A DNA stretch of 64,000 bases, taken from positions 2,480,001-2,544,000 of the forward strand of contig NZ_AP027764.1 of NCBI RefSeq assembly GCF_036503815.1. Reading direction: 5' to 3'. The position numbers and the translations under genes are program-made. This stretch comes from Escherichia coli (GTDB lineage Bacteria; Pseudomonadota; Gammaproteobacteria; Enterobacterales; Enterobacteriaceae). The notes beneath the pieces were generated by a model. The model was not told the origin of the DNA, searched no databases, and saw nothing but the letters and a program-made list of their open reading frames with translations. The stretch's first letter is position 1. Each line of letters begins with the position of its first letter. Positions 15,895 through 23,213 of the stretch are shown piece after piece.

Positions 15895-16944
15895 GTGCGA
15901 GTATTACTTCGACCTGTTCTGGTACCGGAACTCGGGCTGGTGATCGTTAAGCCGGGCCGTGAATCCATGCCGGTATTCCACAATACCCGGGTACTGGTGG
16001 AGCCGGAACCGAAAAGCATGCGTAATCTGCCGTCCGGGGGCGTTCCTGCCGTTCGCCAGCCGCTGGTGGAAGACAAAACATTGCTGCCGTTTTTCAGTAA
16101 CGCACGGGTGATTCGTGCTGCTGGTGGTGCTGGTGCATTGTCTGACTGGCTGTTGCGCCATATTAAATCCTGCCAGTGGCCACACGGCGATTATCATCAC
16201 AGCGAAACCGTCATTCACCGTTATGGTACCGGCGCAATGGTGTTGTGCTGGCACTGCGACAACCAGTTGCGTGACCAGACCTCCGAATCACTTGAGCAAC
16301 TTGCTCACCAAAACTTGTCAGCATGGATGATTGACGTCATTCGTCACGCAATGAATGGCACACAGGAGCGGGAATTATCGCTGGCTGAATTATCCTGGTG
16401 GGCGGTCCGCAATCAGGTGGCGGACGCGCTACCGGAAGCGGTATTACGTCGTTCGCTGGGGTTGCGTGCGGAAAAAATCCGCTCAATGTACCGTGAAAGC
16501 GACATCGTACCGGGAGAGCAGACCGCCACCAGCATACTGAAACAGCGCACAAAAAATCTTGCGCCGCAGCCTCACGCCCACCAGCAACAGAACCCACCAC
16601 AGGAAAAGACGGTGGTCAGCATTGCCGTTGATCCTGAGTCTCCGGAATCTTTCATGAAACGACCTAAACGTCGCCGCTGGGTTAACGAGAAATACACACG
16701 CTGGGTGAAGACACAGCCGTGTGCGTATTGTGGTAAGCCAGCCGACGATCCCCATCACCTGATTGGTCATGGTCAGGGCGGAATGGGGACAAAATCTCAC
16801 GATATTTTCACGCTACCGCTGTGTCGGGAGCATCACAACGAGCTTCATGCGGATCCTCTGGCGTTCGAAGAAAAGCATGGTTCTCAGGTTGATTTAATTT
16901 TTCGTTTTCTTGATCACGCCTTTGCAACTGGCGTGCTTGGGTAA
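15895..16944 (+). CDS. DUF968 (YdfU-like) protein with C-terminal HNH-type motif
   Basis: 349 aa from a GTG start preceded by GGAGG. Residues ~1-230 belong to the DUF968 region of lambdoid prophages (YdfU in Qin). The C-terminus (~270-335) has CAYCGKPADDPHHLIGHG and CREHHNELH, a Cys/His-coordinated HNH nuclease-like fold related to the phage Ref/NinG group of recombination factors. Position directly upstream of rusA suggests a role in phage recombination. Nuclease activity is inferred from motifs only. Confidence 0.82.
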   Translation: MRVLLRPVLVPELGLVIVKPGRESMPVFHNTRVLVEPEPKSMRNLPSGGVPAVRQPLVEDKTLLPFFSNARVIRAAGGAGALSDWLLRHIKSCQWPHGDYHHSETVIHRYGTGAMVLCWHCDNQLRDQTSESLEQLAHQNLSAWMIDVIRHAMNGTQERELSLAELSWWAVRNQVADALPEAVLRRSLGLRAEKIRSMYRESDIVPGEQTATSILKQRTKNLAPQPHAHQQQNPPQEKTVVSIAVDPESPESFMKRPKRRRWVNEKYTRWVKTQPCAYCGKPADDPHHLIGHGQGGMGTKSHDIFTLPLCREHHNELHADPLAFEEKHGSQVDLIFRFLDHAFATGVLG

Positions 16945-16956
16945 AAGAGGTGAGTG

Positions 16957-17331
16957 ATGCTCATAGATTTGGTTTTACCTTACCCGCCGACGGTGAACAC
17001 TTACTGGCGACGCCGTGGCAGCACATATTTTATCTCGGAGGAGGGAAAGCGTTATCGCCGGGCTGTGGCGCTTATTGTTCGCCAGCAGCGGCTGAAATTA
17101 AGCCTGTCCGGAAGGCTGGCGATAAAGGTGATTGCAGAGCCACCGGATAAGCGTCGTCGCGACCTGGACAATATCCTGAAAGCACCGCTGGATGCGCTGA
17201 CGCATGCGGGAGTGTTAATGGACGATGAGCAGTTTGATGAAATCAATATCGTTCGTGGTCAGCCAGTATCTGGTGGACGTCTGGGGGTGAAGATTTACCC
17301 CATAATGCATGAAGAGCAGGTCAAAAAATGA
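16957..17331 (+). CDS. rusA: RusA-family Holliday junction resolvase
   Basis: 124 aa. Contains PYPPTVNTYWRRRG at the start and the catalytic block DKRRRDLDNILKAPLDAL with D69, D71 and K75, plus acidic D89/D90, corresponding to RusA metal-binding residues. Resolves four-way DNA junctions. AAAGAGGTGAG precedes the start; a GTG three bases earlier is also in frame, but the ATG fits the spacing better. The stop overlaps the start of Q by four bases. Confidence 0.93.
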   Translation: MLIDLVLPYPPTVNTYWRRRGSTYFISEEGKRYRRAVALIVRQQRLKLSLSGRLAIKVIAEPPDKRRRDLDNILKAPLDALTHAGVLMDDEQFDEINIVRGQPVSGGRLGVKIYPIMHEEQVKK

Positions 17332-18149
17332 AACTGGAAGATTTACCGAAATACTACTCCCCAAAATCCCCTTGCCTGACCGATGCATCGGCCTCAACGT
17401 CAAAAGATGCGCTGAGTATCACTGATGTGATGGCCGCGCAGGGCATGACACAGAATCGGGCTGAGATGGGGTTTTCTGCGTTCCTGGGGAAAATGGGCAT
17501 CAGTATGAATGACAGGGCGCGGGCAACAGAATTACTGGCAGATTATGCACTCAGTCGGTGCGATCGTGTGGCGGCGTTGAGAAAACTTCCGGCAGAAATA
17601 AAACCGGTAGTGATGCGCATTATGGCTTCGTACGCTTTTGAGGATTATGCCCGCAGCGCAGCGAGTAAAAAGCAGTGCCCTTGTTGCTATGGGGAAAAAT
17701 TTATTGAAAGCGTAGTTTTTACAAACAAGGTCCAGTATCCGGATGGTAAGCCGCCGGTATGGGCAAAGTGTACGAAAGGTGTGTATCCGTCTTACTGGGA
17801 AGAATGGAAAAAAGTCAGGGAGGTGGTAAAAGTTGCCTGTCCGGAGTGTGGCGGAAAGGGTGAGGTTTCCACCGCCTGTAAGGATTGCCGTGGGCGTGGT
17901 GTCGCCATTCACCGTGAAGAGTCGGTAAAACGTGGTATGCCTGTTATCAGAGACTGCCAGCGTTGTGGTGGTCGTGGCTATGAAAGACTACCATCAACGG
18001 AGGCATTTAATGCTATATGCGAGGTGACAAACCAGATAACACGCGCGTCATGGGAAAAAACAGTTAAGAAATTCTATGATGCGCTGGTGACCCGGTTTGA
18101 TATTGAAGAAGGATGGGCTGAGCGGCAGTTAAAAAAGGTAACTAGGTAA
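17328..18149 (+). CDS. Late-gene antiterminator Q (phage 82/YdfT type)
   Basis: 273 aa. The middle has paired zinc-ribbon repeats of the DnaJ type: CPCCYG, CPECGGKG, CKDCRGRG, CQRCGGRG (residues ~118-220). The C-terminus (EVTNQITRASWEKTVKKFYDAL) fits the Antiterm family. It lets RNA polymerase read through the terminator at 18230 and express the tRNAs, lipoproteins and lysis genes. Overlaps rusA by ATGA. A candidate late promoter follows at 18155. Confidence 0.9.
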   Translation: MKLEDLPKYYSPKSPCLTDASASTSKDALSITDVMAAQGMTQNRAEMGFSAFLGKMGISMNDRARATELLADYALSRCDRVAALRKLPAEIKPVVMRIMASYAFEDYARSAASKKQCPCCYGEKFIESVVFTNKVQYPDGKPPVWAKCTKGVYPSYWEEWKKVREVVKVACPECGGKGEVSTACKDCRGRGVAIHREESVKRGMPVIRDCQRCGGRGYERLPSTEAFNAICEVTNQITRASWEKTVKKFYDALVTRFDIEEGWAERQLKKVTR

Positions 18150-18154
18150 CAAGG

Positions 18155-18182
18155 TTGATTTTTCCGAAATCTGTGGTAAATT
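18155..18182 (+). promoter_or_regulatory. Candidate late promoter pR'
   Basis: TTGATT (18155-18160) and TAAATT (18177-18182) separated by 16 bp, just after Q and before a terminator, is the arrangement of a Q-dependent late promoter. Assignment rests on position and a fair consensus match only. Confidence 0.45.
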
Positions 18183-18229
18183 CATCATAACGATGGGCTT
18201 TTTATGCCTGACGTTAGAAGAGTTTCTAC

Positions 18230-18253
18230 AACCCGCCGCCGAGCGGGTTTTTT
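18230..18253 (+). terminator. Terminator downstream of pR' (tR'-like)
   Basis: CCCGC (18232-18236) and GCGGG (18243-18247) followed by six T. Likely the terminator that Q overcomes. Confidence 0.75.
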
Positions 18254-18292
18254 ATTGCGGAATTAATTACGGACCGTTATTATTCTGCTCCC

Positions 18293-18368
18293 GGCCCTTT
18301 AGCTCAGTGGTGAGAGCGAGCGACTCATAATCGCCAGGTCGCTGGTTCAAATCCAGCAAGGGCCACCA
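18293..18368 (+). tRNA. ileZ: tRNA-Ile with CAU anticodon (reads AUA)
   Basis: 76 nt cloverleaf: acceptor GGCCCTT pairs with AAGGGCC, T arm GCTGG-TTCAAAT-CCAGC, anticodon loop CTCATAA, CCA encoded. CAT anticodons in lambdoid late regions are usually the lysidine-modified isoleucine tRNA (ileZ of Stx phages), though an elongator Met tRNA cannot be strictly excluded. It would supply decoding of rare AUA codons. Confidence 0.85.
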
Positions 18369-18472
18369 TCACAAACCGCCATGAGCTTATCAGGAAGAGC
18401 AGACGACACGATAACAGGGTTGTTGGTGCGGGGGGGGGCGGGTCCCCGATAGCGGTCCATTATCGGTATTCA

Positions 18473-18549
18473 GCGTTGTTAGCTCAGCCGGACAGAGCAA
18501 TTGCCTTCTAAGCAATCGGTTACTGGTTCGAATCCAGTACAGCGCGCCA
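18473..18549 (+). tRNA. argO: tRNA-Arg with UCU anticodon (reads AGA)
   Basis: 77 nt: acceptor GCGTTGT with ACAGCGC, D arm GCTC...GAGC, anticodon loop CTTCTAA giving TCT, T arm ACTGG-TTCGAAT-CCAGT, CCA encoded. Corresponds to argO of lambdoid Stx phages and reads AGA. The argN tRNA usually lying between ileZ and argO is absent; the 104-base spacer contains a nine-G tract (18430-18438). Confidence 0.9.
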
Positions 18550-18659
18550 TATTCATTCTTCCAGATTCCTTCCGGCAGAGCCTTATACTGGAATATACCT
18601 GGCTCAGGATATTGTTGAAAATATTATATGTTTGTCAAAAATAAAAGTTCTGTTAAGTA

Positions 18660-19013
18660 TTGATTGAGTGTTTGTTATACGGTCTAATGGTTTTTTCAGC
18701 ATTAAATATTTATCATTCATATGGTGTGGGTAGAGTGAATATTGATGAGGCGTCGGGGTGTTTCATCCTTAGGCAGCGTATTGATATAGTCAATGCAGCA
18801 CGAGCAAAGGCCTTCAGCCGTTTGACAGTTTTGTTCTGTACTCCTGATCGTCTTTCGGGAAGAGACGTTATTCTTCTGAATAGTGATGCTATACAGAGGG
18901 TTTGCGATGAGTTCATGGTTGCTAATTCAGAATTATTTGCTCTTGTTCAGGAGTACAACAGAATAGCCAGGACCTGTGGTATGGATGAACTTCGGATTAC
19001 TCATCTGGGGTAG
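18660..19013 (+). CDS. Hypothetical late-region phage protein
   Basis: Up to 117 aa (TTG start at 18660; ATG 18687 and later GTG codons are alternatives, none with a strong ribosome site). The N-terminus is hydrophobic (LLYGLMVFSALNIY), the rest soluble with no motif I recognise (GRDVILLNSDAIQRVCDEF). It sits between the tRNAs and the TolA-like lipoproteins on the late strand. Coding status rests on length and position only. Confidence 0.5.
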   Translation: MIECLLYGLMVFSALNIYHSYGVGRVNIDEASGCFILRQRIDIVNAARAKAFSRLTVLFCTPDRLSGRDVILLNSDAIQRVCDEFMVANSELFALVQEYNRIARTCGMDELRITHLG

Positions 19014-19546
19014 ATACATATCTGGATTATCACCTGTTACGGTAAAAAGTGATTGCTTACTGTTTTTGTGAATGGCATTGCAGCAGCCGGATAATGTCAG
19101 TGCTGGCTGACGGTGTGCTGGTGGCGGGTGTGGTGGTTGTTGCTTTCCCGTTGCTGAAAAAGAAAACGCCAGACTGTTAGCCGGGTATCAGTTAGCGGGA
19201 GAAATTTTTAAATACTTCACAATTCAGGCGGTTGACTGTTCTCTGGTTTGCGGGGAGTTTGTTAAAAGAAACTGGCATGGTGAATCCCCCTGTGCGGAGG
19301 GGCAATCAGCGAGTAGGTATATGGGATAATCGCGGATTCAGGTGCTGGTACTGAATTCACCGGGAGGCACCCGGCACCATGCACTTCAATAGATTCTCTC
19401 CACATTATGGATATTCTTTCAGAATATCCCACGCAGACTTTGTGTAAATGTTAACAAATGTGCGTTTTATTTGATCTGATTCGCTGTTTGAGCGTCCAAA
19501 ACAACGGTATATATAATCCTTTACTATATGACATATGTGAGGAAAA
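19014..19546 (+). other. Late-region gap with structured RNA candidate
   Basis: No complete gene. Around 19080-19180 a short frame (VSAGWRCAGGGCGGCCF-like when read loosely) looks like decayed coding sequence ending near 19180. A structured element lies at 19279-19374. AT-rich DNA from 19430 leads into the first TolA-like gene and probably holds its promoter. Confidence 0.45.
19279..19374 (+). ncRNA. Structured RNA candidate, C4/isrK-like
   Basis: GGTGAAT (19279-19285) pairs with ATTCACC (19355-19361), enclosing the hairpin CCCC...GGGG (19286-19302). It is followed by hairpin CCGGG-AGGCA-CCCGG (19360-19374). This sequence recurs in many lambdoid late regions, and I associate it with phage C4-type antisense RNA or isrK. 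Which of these it is cannot be settled without a covariance model search. Confidence 0.45.
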
Positions 19547-19975
19547 ATGGGTTTTCGTAGCGCATCAATTCTTACGTTGATTATTAGTGGGATTATTATC
19601 GGGTGCACTGATGCTGTATCGACAAATTATCATGACCGTACATCATATTACTCCGATAAAGCAATAGAGACACAGTATGTGAGTTCATCTGAACGTACTT
19701 CTGATGTTAGTGAGAATATCCGTCTGTATGCCCATCAAATCAAGAGCGCCATCGAAAAACAGTTCGGGGATGCGAGTAAGTATTCAGGAAAAGAGTGCAC
19801 ACTGAGAATGCATATGGCCCCGAATGGCCTTCTACTGGAGGTTAAAAGAGAAAGTGGAGACCTCGATTTATGTCGTGAAGCGATGAATGCGATAAAGAAT
19901 GCTGATATACCTGCCCCCCCTTCGCCGGAAGTATATAAAGTATTTCAAAATGGGGTGCTGGATTTTAAACCCTGA
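19547..19975 (+). CDS. Lipoprotein with TolA domain III-like C-terminus (copy 1)
   Basis: 142 aa. Signal peptide SASILTLIISGIIIGC ends in a lipobox-like IIGC, so Cys20 is probably lipidated. A ~30-residue Ser/Thr/Tyr-rich spacer leads to residues ~57-142, which resemble the periplasmic C-terminal domain of TolA: YAHQIKSAIEKQFGDASKYS, ECTLRMHMAPNGLLLEV, ending VFQNGVLDFKP (TolA ends FKNAPLDFKP). The two cysteines of the TolA-III disulfide are kept (CTLR and LCRE). GAGG precedes the ATG. TolA-III is bound by filamentous phage g3p and group A colicins, so a decoy or exclusion role is an inference. The base composition is AT-rich, typical of morons. Confidence 0.8.
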   Translation: MGFRSASILTLIISGIIIGCTDAVSTNYHDRTSYYSDKAIETQYVSSSERTSDVSENIRLYAHQIKSAIEKQFGDASKYSGKECTLRMHMAPNGLLLEVKRESGDLDLCREAMNAIKNADIPAPPSPEVYKVFQNGVLDFKP

Positions 19976-20125
19976 TATTTATTGTTTTGTAATAAACGGT
20001 TTCGGCTTAGGTTTGTTCTGACACAGCTACGGCACTGAGCTAAATTTAGCGGATAGTCAGCTCTGAGCCAGTGGCGGACGTAACAACTACTATTGCTGAG
20101 ATTTTAATGGATTGAGGAGCAAGAA

Positions 20126-20521
20126 GTGGGATTAAAGAAAATCGTTATGTTGACTTTTTGGGTCGGTTTTGTTGCGGGATGCACACCTTTACACCCTTCA
20201 GATTGCCACAAAACTACTGCTACAGGTAGTTGCAGTTCAGGACGCTGGGATGATCAGGATGAATGGGGGGCGCAAGCGCGGGGAATCAGAGCTGCAATTA
20301 ATGCCAAACTTGATGAGCCGCATAACTGGAAAGGGAAAAAATGCAGGTTGCATATGGAATTCTCTCAGGATGGCACGGCGTTAAAAATATCTACCAGTAA
20401 CGGTGATAAAGCCTATTGCGAAGCGATAAAGTCCGCAGCTCATAAAGCCAAATTTCCGGCCTTCAACAATCCGGAAGTCTACAGAGATTTTCAGAAATCT
20501 GGCTTTGACATGCGAGGTTAG
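20126..20521 (+). CDS. Lipoprotein with TolA domain III-like C-terminus (copy 2)
   Basis: 131 aa from GTG preceded by GAGGAGC. Signal peptide with lipobox VAGC (Cys19). A spacer with extra cysteines (HPSDCHKTTATGSCSS) is followed by a more diverged TolA-III-like domain: ARGIRAAINAKLDEPHNWKG, KCRLHMEFSQDGTALKI, AYCEAIKSAAHKAKFPAF, ending YRDFQKSGFDMRG. Disulfide cysteines are conserved. It lies 150 bp after copy 1 on the same strand; the two are paralogues that have diverged strongly, so they may bind different partners. Confidence 0.75.
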   Translation: MGLKKIVMLTFWVGFVAGCTPLHPSDCHKTTATGSCSSGRWDDQDEWGAQARGIRAAINAKLDEPHNWKGKKCRLHMEFSQDGTALKISTSNGDKAYCEAIKSAAHKAKFPAFNNPEVYRDFQKSGFDMRG

Positions 20522-20646
20522 CTCTTCAATTACTATATCTCATTCATAGCAAACTGACAGATTTGATGATGTTCTATATACGAAACCTGTGATGTCAAGT
20601 CTGAGCTAATACAAATAAACATAATATCAGAGAAATACATTTTATT

Positions 20647-20668
20647 AGCTCGCTATGGCGAGCTTTTT
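20647..20668 (+). terminator. Terminator after the TolA-like genes
   Basis: AGCTCGC (20647-20653) and GCGAGCT (20658-20664) around a TATG loop, then TTTT. It separates the lipoprotein pair from the lysis cassette. Confidence 0.75.
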
Positions 20669-20772
20669 ATATTGCATCGTCTCCAGCATATATATCAATT
20701 AAGGCTCTGATTGATGTGTCTGAAAGCCTACACATAATAACTATGCCATCCGTTCCGTGCGGAGGTGAGGCT

Positions 20773-20988
20773 ATGAAATCCATGGACAAAATTTCAACAG
20801 GCATTGCCTACGGCACCTCCGCAGGCAGTGCTGGCTACTGGTTTTTACAGCTGCTCGATAAAGTCACGCCCTCACAGTGGGCAGCAATAGGTGTGCTGGG
20901 TAGCCTGGTATTTGGCCTGCTGACGTACCTGACAAACCTTTATTTCAAGATTAAAGAAGATAAGCGCAAGGCTGCGAGAGGTGAATAA
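20773..20988 (+). CDS. Pinholin S (phage 21 type)
   Basis: 71 aa, MKSMDKISTGIAYGTSAGSA onward. It matches S21: a SAR-type first membrane segment (residues ~8-25), a second segment (AAIGVLGSLVFGLLTYLTNLYF) and a charged tail KIKEDKRKAARGE. Dual starts Met1 and Met4 (20773 and 20782) would give antiholin S71 and pinholin S68. GGAGGTGAGG precedes the start. Forms small holes that depolarise the membrane and release the SAR endolysin. The stop overlaps the endolysin start (TAATG). I rejected the upstream in-frame start at 20716. Confidence 0.93.
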   Translation: MKSMDKISTGIAYGTSAGSAGYWFLQLLDKVTPSQWAAIGVLGSLVFGLLTYLTNLYFKIKEDKRKAARGE

Positions 20989-21485
20989 TGCCTCCATCAT
21001 TACGAAAAGCCGTTGCTGCTGCTATTGGTGGCGGAGCAATTGCTATAGCATCAGTGTTAATTACTGGCCCAAGTGGTAACGATGGTCTGGAAGGTGTCAG
21101 CTACATACCATACAAAGATATTGTTGGTGTATGGACTGTATGTCACGGGCATACAGGAAAAGACATCATGCTCGGTAAAACGTATACCAAAGCAGAATGC
21201 AAAGCCCTCCTGAATAAAGACCTTGCCACGGTCGCCAGACAAATTAACCCGTACATCAAAGTTGATATACCGGAAACAACGCGCGGCGCTCTTTACTCGT
21301 TCGTTTACAACGTGGGCGCTGGCAATTTCAGAACATCGACGCTTCTTCGCAAAATAAACCAGGGCGATATCAAAGGCGCATGTGATCAGCTACGTCGCTG
21401 GACATATGCTGGCGGTAAGCAATGGAAAGGTCTCATGACTCGTCGTGAGATTGAGCGTGAAATCTGTTTGTGGGGTCAGCAATGA
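20988..21485 (+). CDS. SAR endolysin R (muramidase, phage 21 type)
   Basis: 165 aa. The N-terminal signal-arrest-release segment (AVAAAIGGGAIAIASVLITG) is followed by the T4-lysozyme-like catalytic triad spacing E35, D44, T50 in GLEGVSYIPYKDIVGVWT. It degrades peptidoglycan after release from the membrane. Full length compared with R21; pairs functionally with the upstream pinholin. Confidence 0.95.
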   Translation: MPPSLRKAVAAAIGGGAIAIASVLITGPSGNDGLEGVSYIPYKDIVGVWTVCHGHTGKDIMLGKTYTKAECKALLNKDLATVARQINPYIKVDIPETTRGALYSFVYNVGAGNFRTSTLLRKINQGDIKGACDQLRRWTYAGGKQWKGLMTRREIEREICLWGQQ

Positions 21486-21943
21486 ACAGAGTAACCGCGA
21501 TTATCTCCGCTCTGGTTATCTGCATCATCGTCTGCCTGTCATGGGCTGTTAATCATTACCGTGATAACGCCATTACCTACAAAGCCCAGCGCGACAAAAA
21601 TGCCAGAGAACTGAAGCTGGCGAACGCGGCAATTACTGACATGCAGATGCGCCAGCGTGATGTTGCTGCACTGGATGAAAAATACACGAAGGAGTTAGCT
21701 AATGCGAAAGCTGAAAATGATGCTCTGCGTGATGATGTTGCCGCTGGTCGTCGTCGGTTGCACATCAAAGCAGTCTGTCAGTCAGTGCGTGAAGCCACCA
21801 CCGCCTCCGGCGTGGATAATGCAGCCTCCCCCCGACTGGCAGACACCGCTGAACGGGATTATTTCACCCTCAGAGAGAGGCTGATCACTATGCAAAAACA
21901 ACTGGAAGGAACCCAGAAGTATATTAATGAGCAGTGCAGATAG
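21482..21943 (+). CDS. Rz spanin, inner-membrane subunit
   Basis: 153 aa starting MNRVTAIISALVICIIVCLS, a single N-terminal anchor followed by a long helical periplasmic region (YKAQRDKNARELKLANAAITDMQ, read in parts). Start overlaps the endolysin stop (ATGA). Works with Rz1 to fuse inner and outer membranes in the last step of lysis. Confidence 0.93.
   Translation: MNRVTAIISALVICIIVCLSWAVNHYRDNAITYKAQRDKNARELKLANAAITDMQMRQRDVAALDEKYTKELANAKAENDALRDDVAAGRRRLHIKAVCQSVREATTASGVDNAASPRLADTAERDYFTLRERLITMQKQLEGTQKYINEQCR
21702..21884 (+). CDS. Rz1 spanin, outer-membrane lipoprotein
   Basis: 60 aa embedded in Rz in the +1 frame. Signal peptide with lipobox VVGC (Cys20), then a short proline-rich mature protein (KPPPPPAW, QPPPDW). 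Classic nested Rz/Rz1 arrangement. Confidence 0.93.
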   Translation: MRKLKMMLCVMMLPLVVVGCTSKQSVSQCVKPPPPPAWIMQPPPDWQTPLNGIISPSERG

Positions 21944-21974
21944 AGCTGCCCATATCGATGGGCAACTCATGCAA

Positions 21975-22268
21975 TTATTGTGAGCAATACACACGCGCTT
22001 CCAGCGGAGTATAAATGCCTAAAGTAATAAAACCGAGCAATCCATTTACGAATGTTTGCTGGGTTTCTGTTTTAACAACATTTTCTGCGCCGCCACAAAT
22101 TTTGGCTGCATCAACAGTTTTCTCCTGTCCAATTCCCGAAACGAAGAAGTGATGGGTGATGGTTTCCTTTGGTGTTACTGCTGTCGGTTTGTTTCCAACA
22201 GTAAACGTCTGTTGAGCACATCCTGTAATAAGCATTGCCAGAGCGGCAGAAAACAACATTTTTTTCAT
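21975..22268 (-). CDS. bor: Bor, serum-resistance lipoprotein
   Basis: 97 aa starting MKKMLFSAALAMLITGCAQQ with lipobox ITGC. Closely matches lambda Bor and chromosomal homologues (Iss family), an outer-membrane lipoprotein expressed from the lysogen that raises serum survival. Its own minus-strand orientation, opposite the late operon, is as in lambda. I chose the start at 22268 over 22316 from the signal peptide. Confidence 0.95.
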   Translation of the reverse strand: MKKMLFSAALAMLITGCAQQTFTVGNKPTAVTPKETITHHFFVSGIGQEKTVDAAKICGGAENVVKTETQQTFVNGLLGFITLGIYTPLEARVYCSQ

Positions 22269-22630
22269 CTTATTATCCTGCATTGTTAAAAACGGCGGAA
22301 TCCTATGTGACAACAATTAAACGATAGTTAAATGGATTGATGAAAATTAAAACTATATCGGTGTACGCTCAGACTATTGGAGGAAGTTGGGGACACTCAG
22401 AATCCTGTGGAATGAAATAAACCGCTCTTTCTGTCTATTACCCTTTTAGCTGCGCTGTATCGTCGCCGTATTCCCGCATGAACCATGACCGTAGCCCGAC
22501 GGGGAATTCCTTCTGCGTGAGTGTGCGGGAATAATCAAAAACGATGCACACCGGGTTTTACTGTGCTGACAGACGCAGGGTTACCCTCATAGTTGCTTTT
22601 CCGGTGCGATGGTGGAAGAAACCGGGATGT
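22269..22630. other. Intergenic region between bor and the YlcI/YnfO gene
   Basis: Holds the divergent bor promoter region; I see no gene. Sequence near 22430-22600 resembles the lambda interval between bor and cos. Confidence 0.4.
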
Positions 22631-22825
22631 TTATTCATCATCACTTTGGATTGATGTATATGCTCTCTTTTCTGACGTTAGTCTCCGACGGCAGGCTTCA
22701 ATGACCCAGGCTGAGAAATTCCCAGACCCTTTTTGATCAAGAGCGATGTTAATTTGTTCAATCATTGGGTTAGGAAAGCGGATGTTGCGGGTTGTTGTTC
22801 TGCGGGTTCTGTTCTTCGTTGACAT
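22631..22825 (-). CDS. YlcI/YnfO family small protein (DUF3950)
   Basis: 64 aa. Very basic N-terminus (MSTKNRTRRTTTRNIRFPNP) and a ribbon-helix-helix-like core (IEQINIALDQKGSGNFSAWVIEACRRRL). Similar to YlcI of DLP12 and YnfO of Qin. Probably a small DNA-binding regulator; targets unknown. Location between bor and cos is typical. Confidence 0.8.
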   Translation of the reverse strand: MSTKNRTRRTTTRNIRFPNPMIEQINIALDQKGSGNFSAWVIEACRRRLTSEKRAYTSIQSDDE

Positions 22826-22993
22826 GAGGTTGCCCTGTATTCAGTGTCACTGATTTGTATTGTCTGAAGTTGTTTTTACGTTAAGTTGATGCAGATCAAT
22901 TAATACGATACCTGCGTCATAATTGATTATTTGACGTGGTTTGATGGCGTAGATGCACGTTGTGACATGTAGATGATAATTATTATCATTTTG

Positions 22994-23200
22994 CGGGTCC
23001 TTTCCGGCGATCCGACAGGTTACGGGGCGGCGACCTCGCGGGTTTTCGCTATTTATGAAAATTTTCCGGTTTAAGGCGTTTCCGTTCTTCTTCGCCGTAA
23101 CTTAATGTTTTTATTTAAAACACCACCTGAAAAGAAAGGAAACGACAGATGCTGAAAACGGGCTTTTTGGCCTCTGTCGTTTCCTTTCTCTGTTTTTGTC
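22994..23200 (+). other. Lambda-type cos site (cosQ-cosN-cosB)
   Basis: GGGTCCTTTCCGGCGATCCG (cosQ, from 22995), the 12-base cohesive-end sequence GGGCGGCGACCT (23025-23036), then the cosB segment with R-site-like CGTTTCC motifs and an IHF-like AT tract up to 23200. It follows lambda closely as I remember it. It appears intact although the terminase genes are gone. Confidence 0.92.
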
Positions 23201-23213
23201 CGTGGAATGAACA

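Noticed and set aside
18430..18438. Nine-G run between the tRNAs as a second contingency locus
   Set aside because: It lies in a noncoding spacer with no gene to switch; noted only as a possible sequencing-quality flag together with the 14941 tract.
20716..20772. Upstream start giving a 90-aa holin
   Set aside because: The phage 21 holin is 71 aa and the strong ribosome site precedes 20773.
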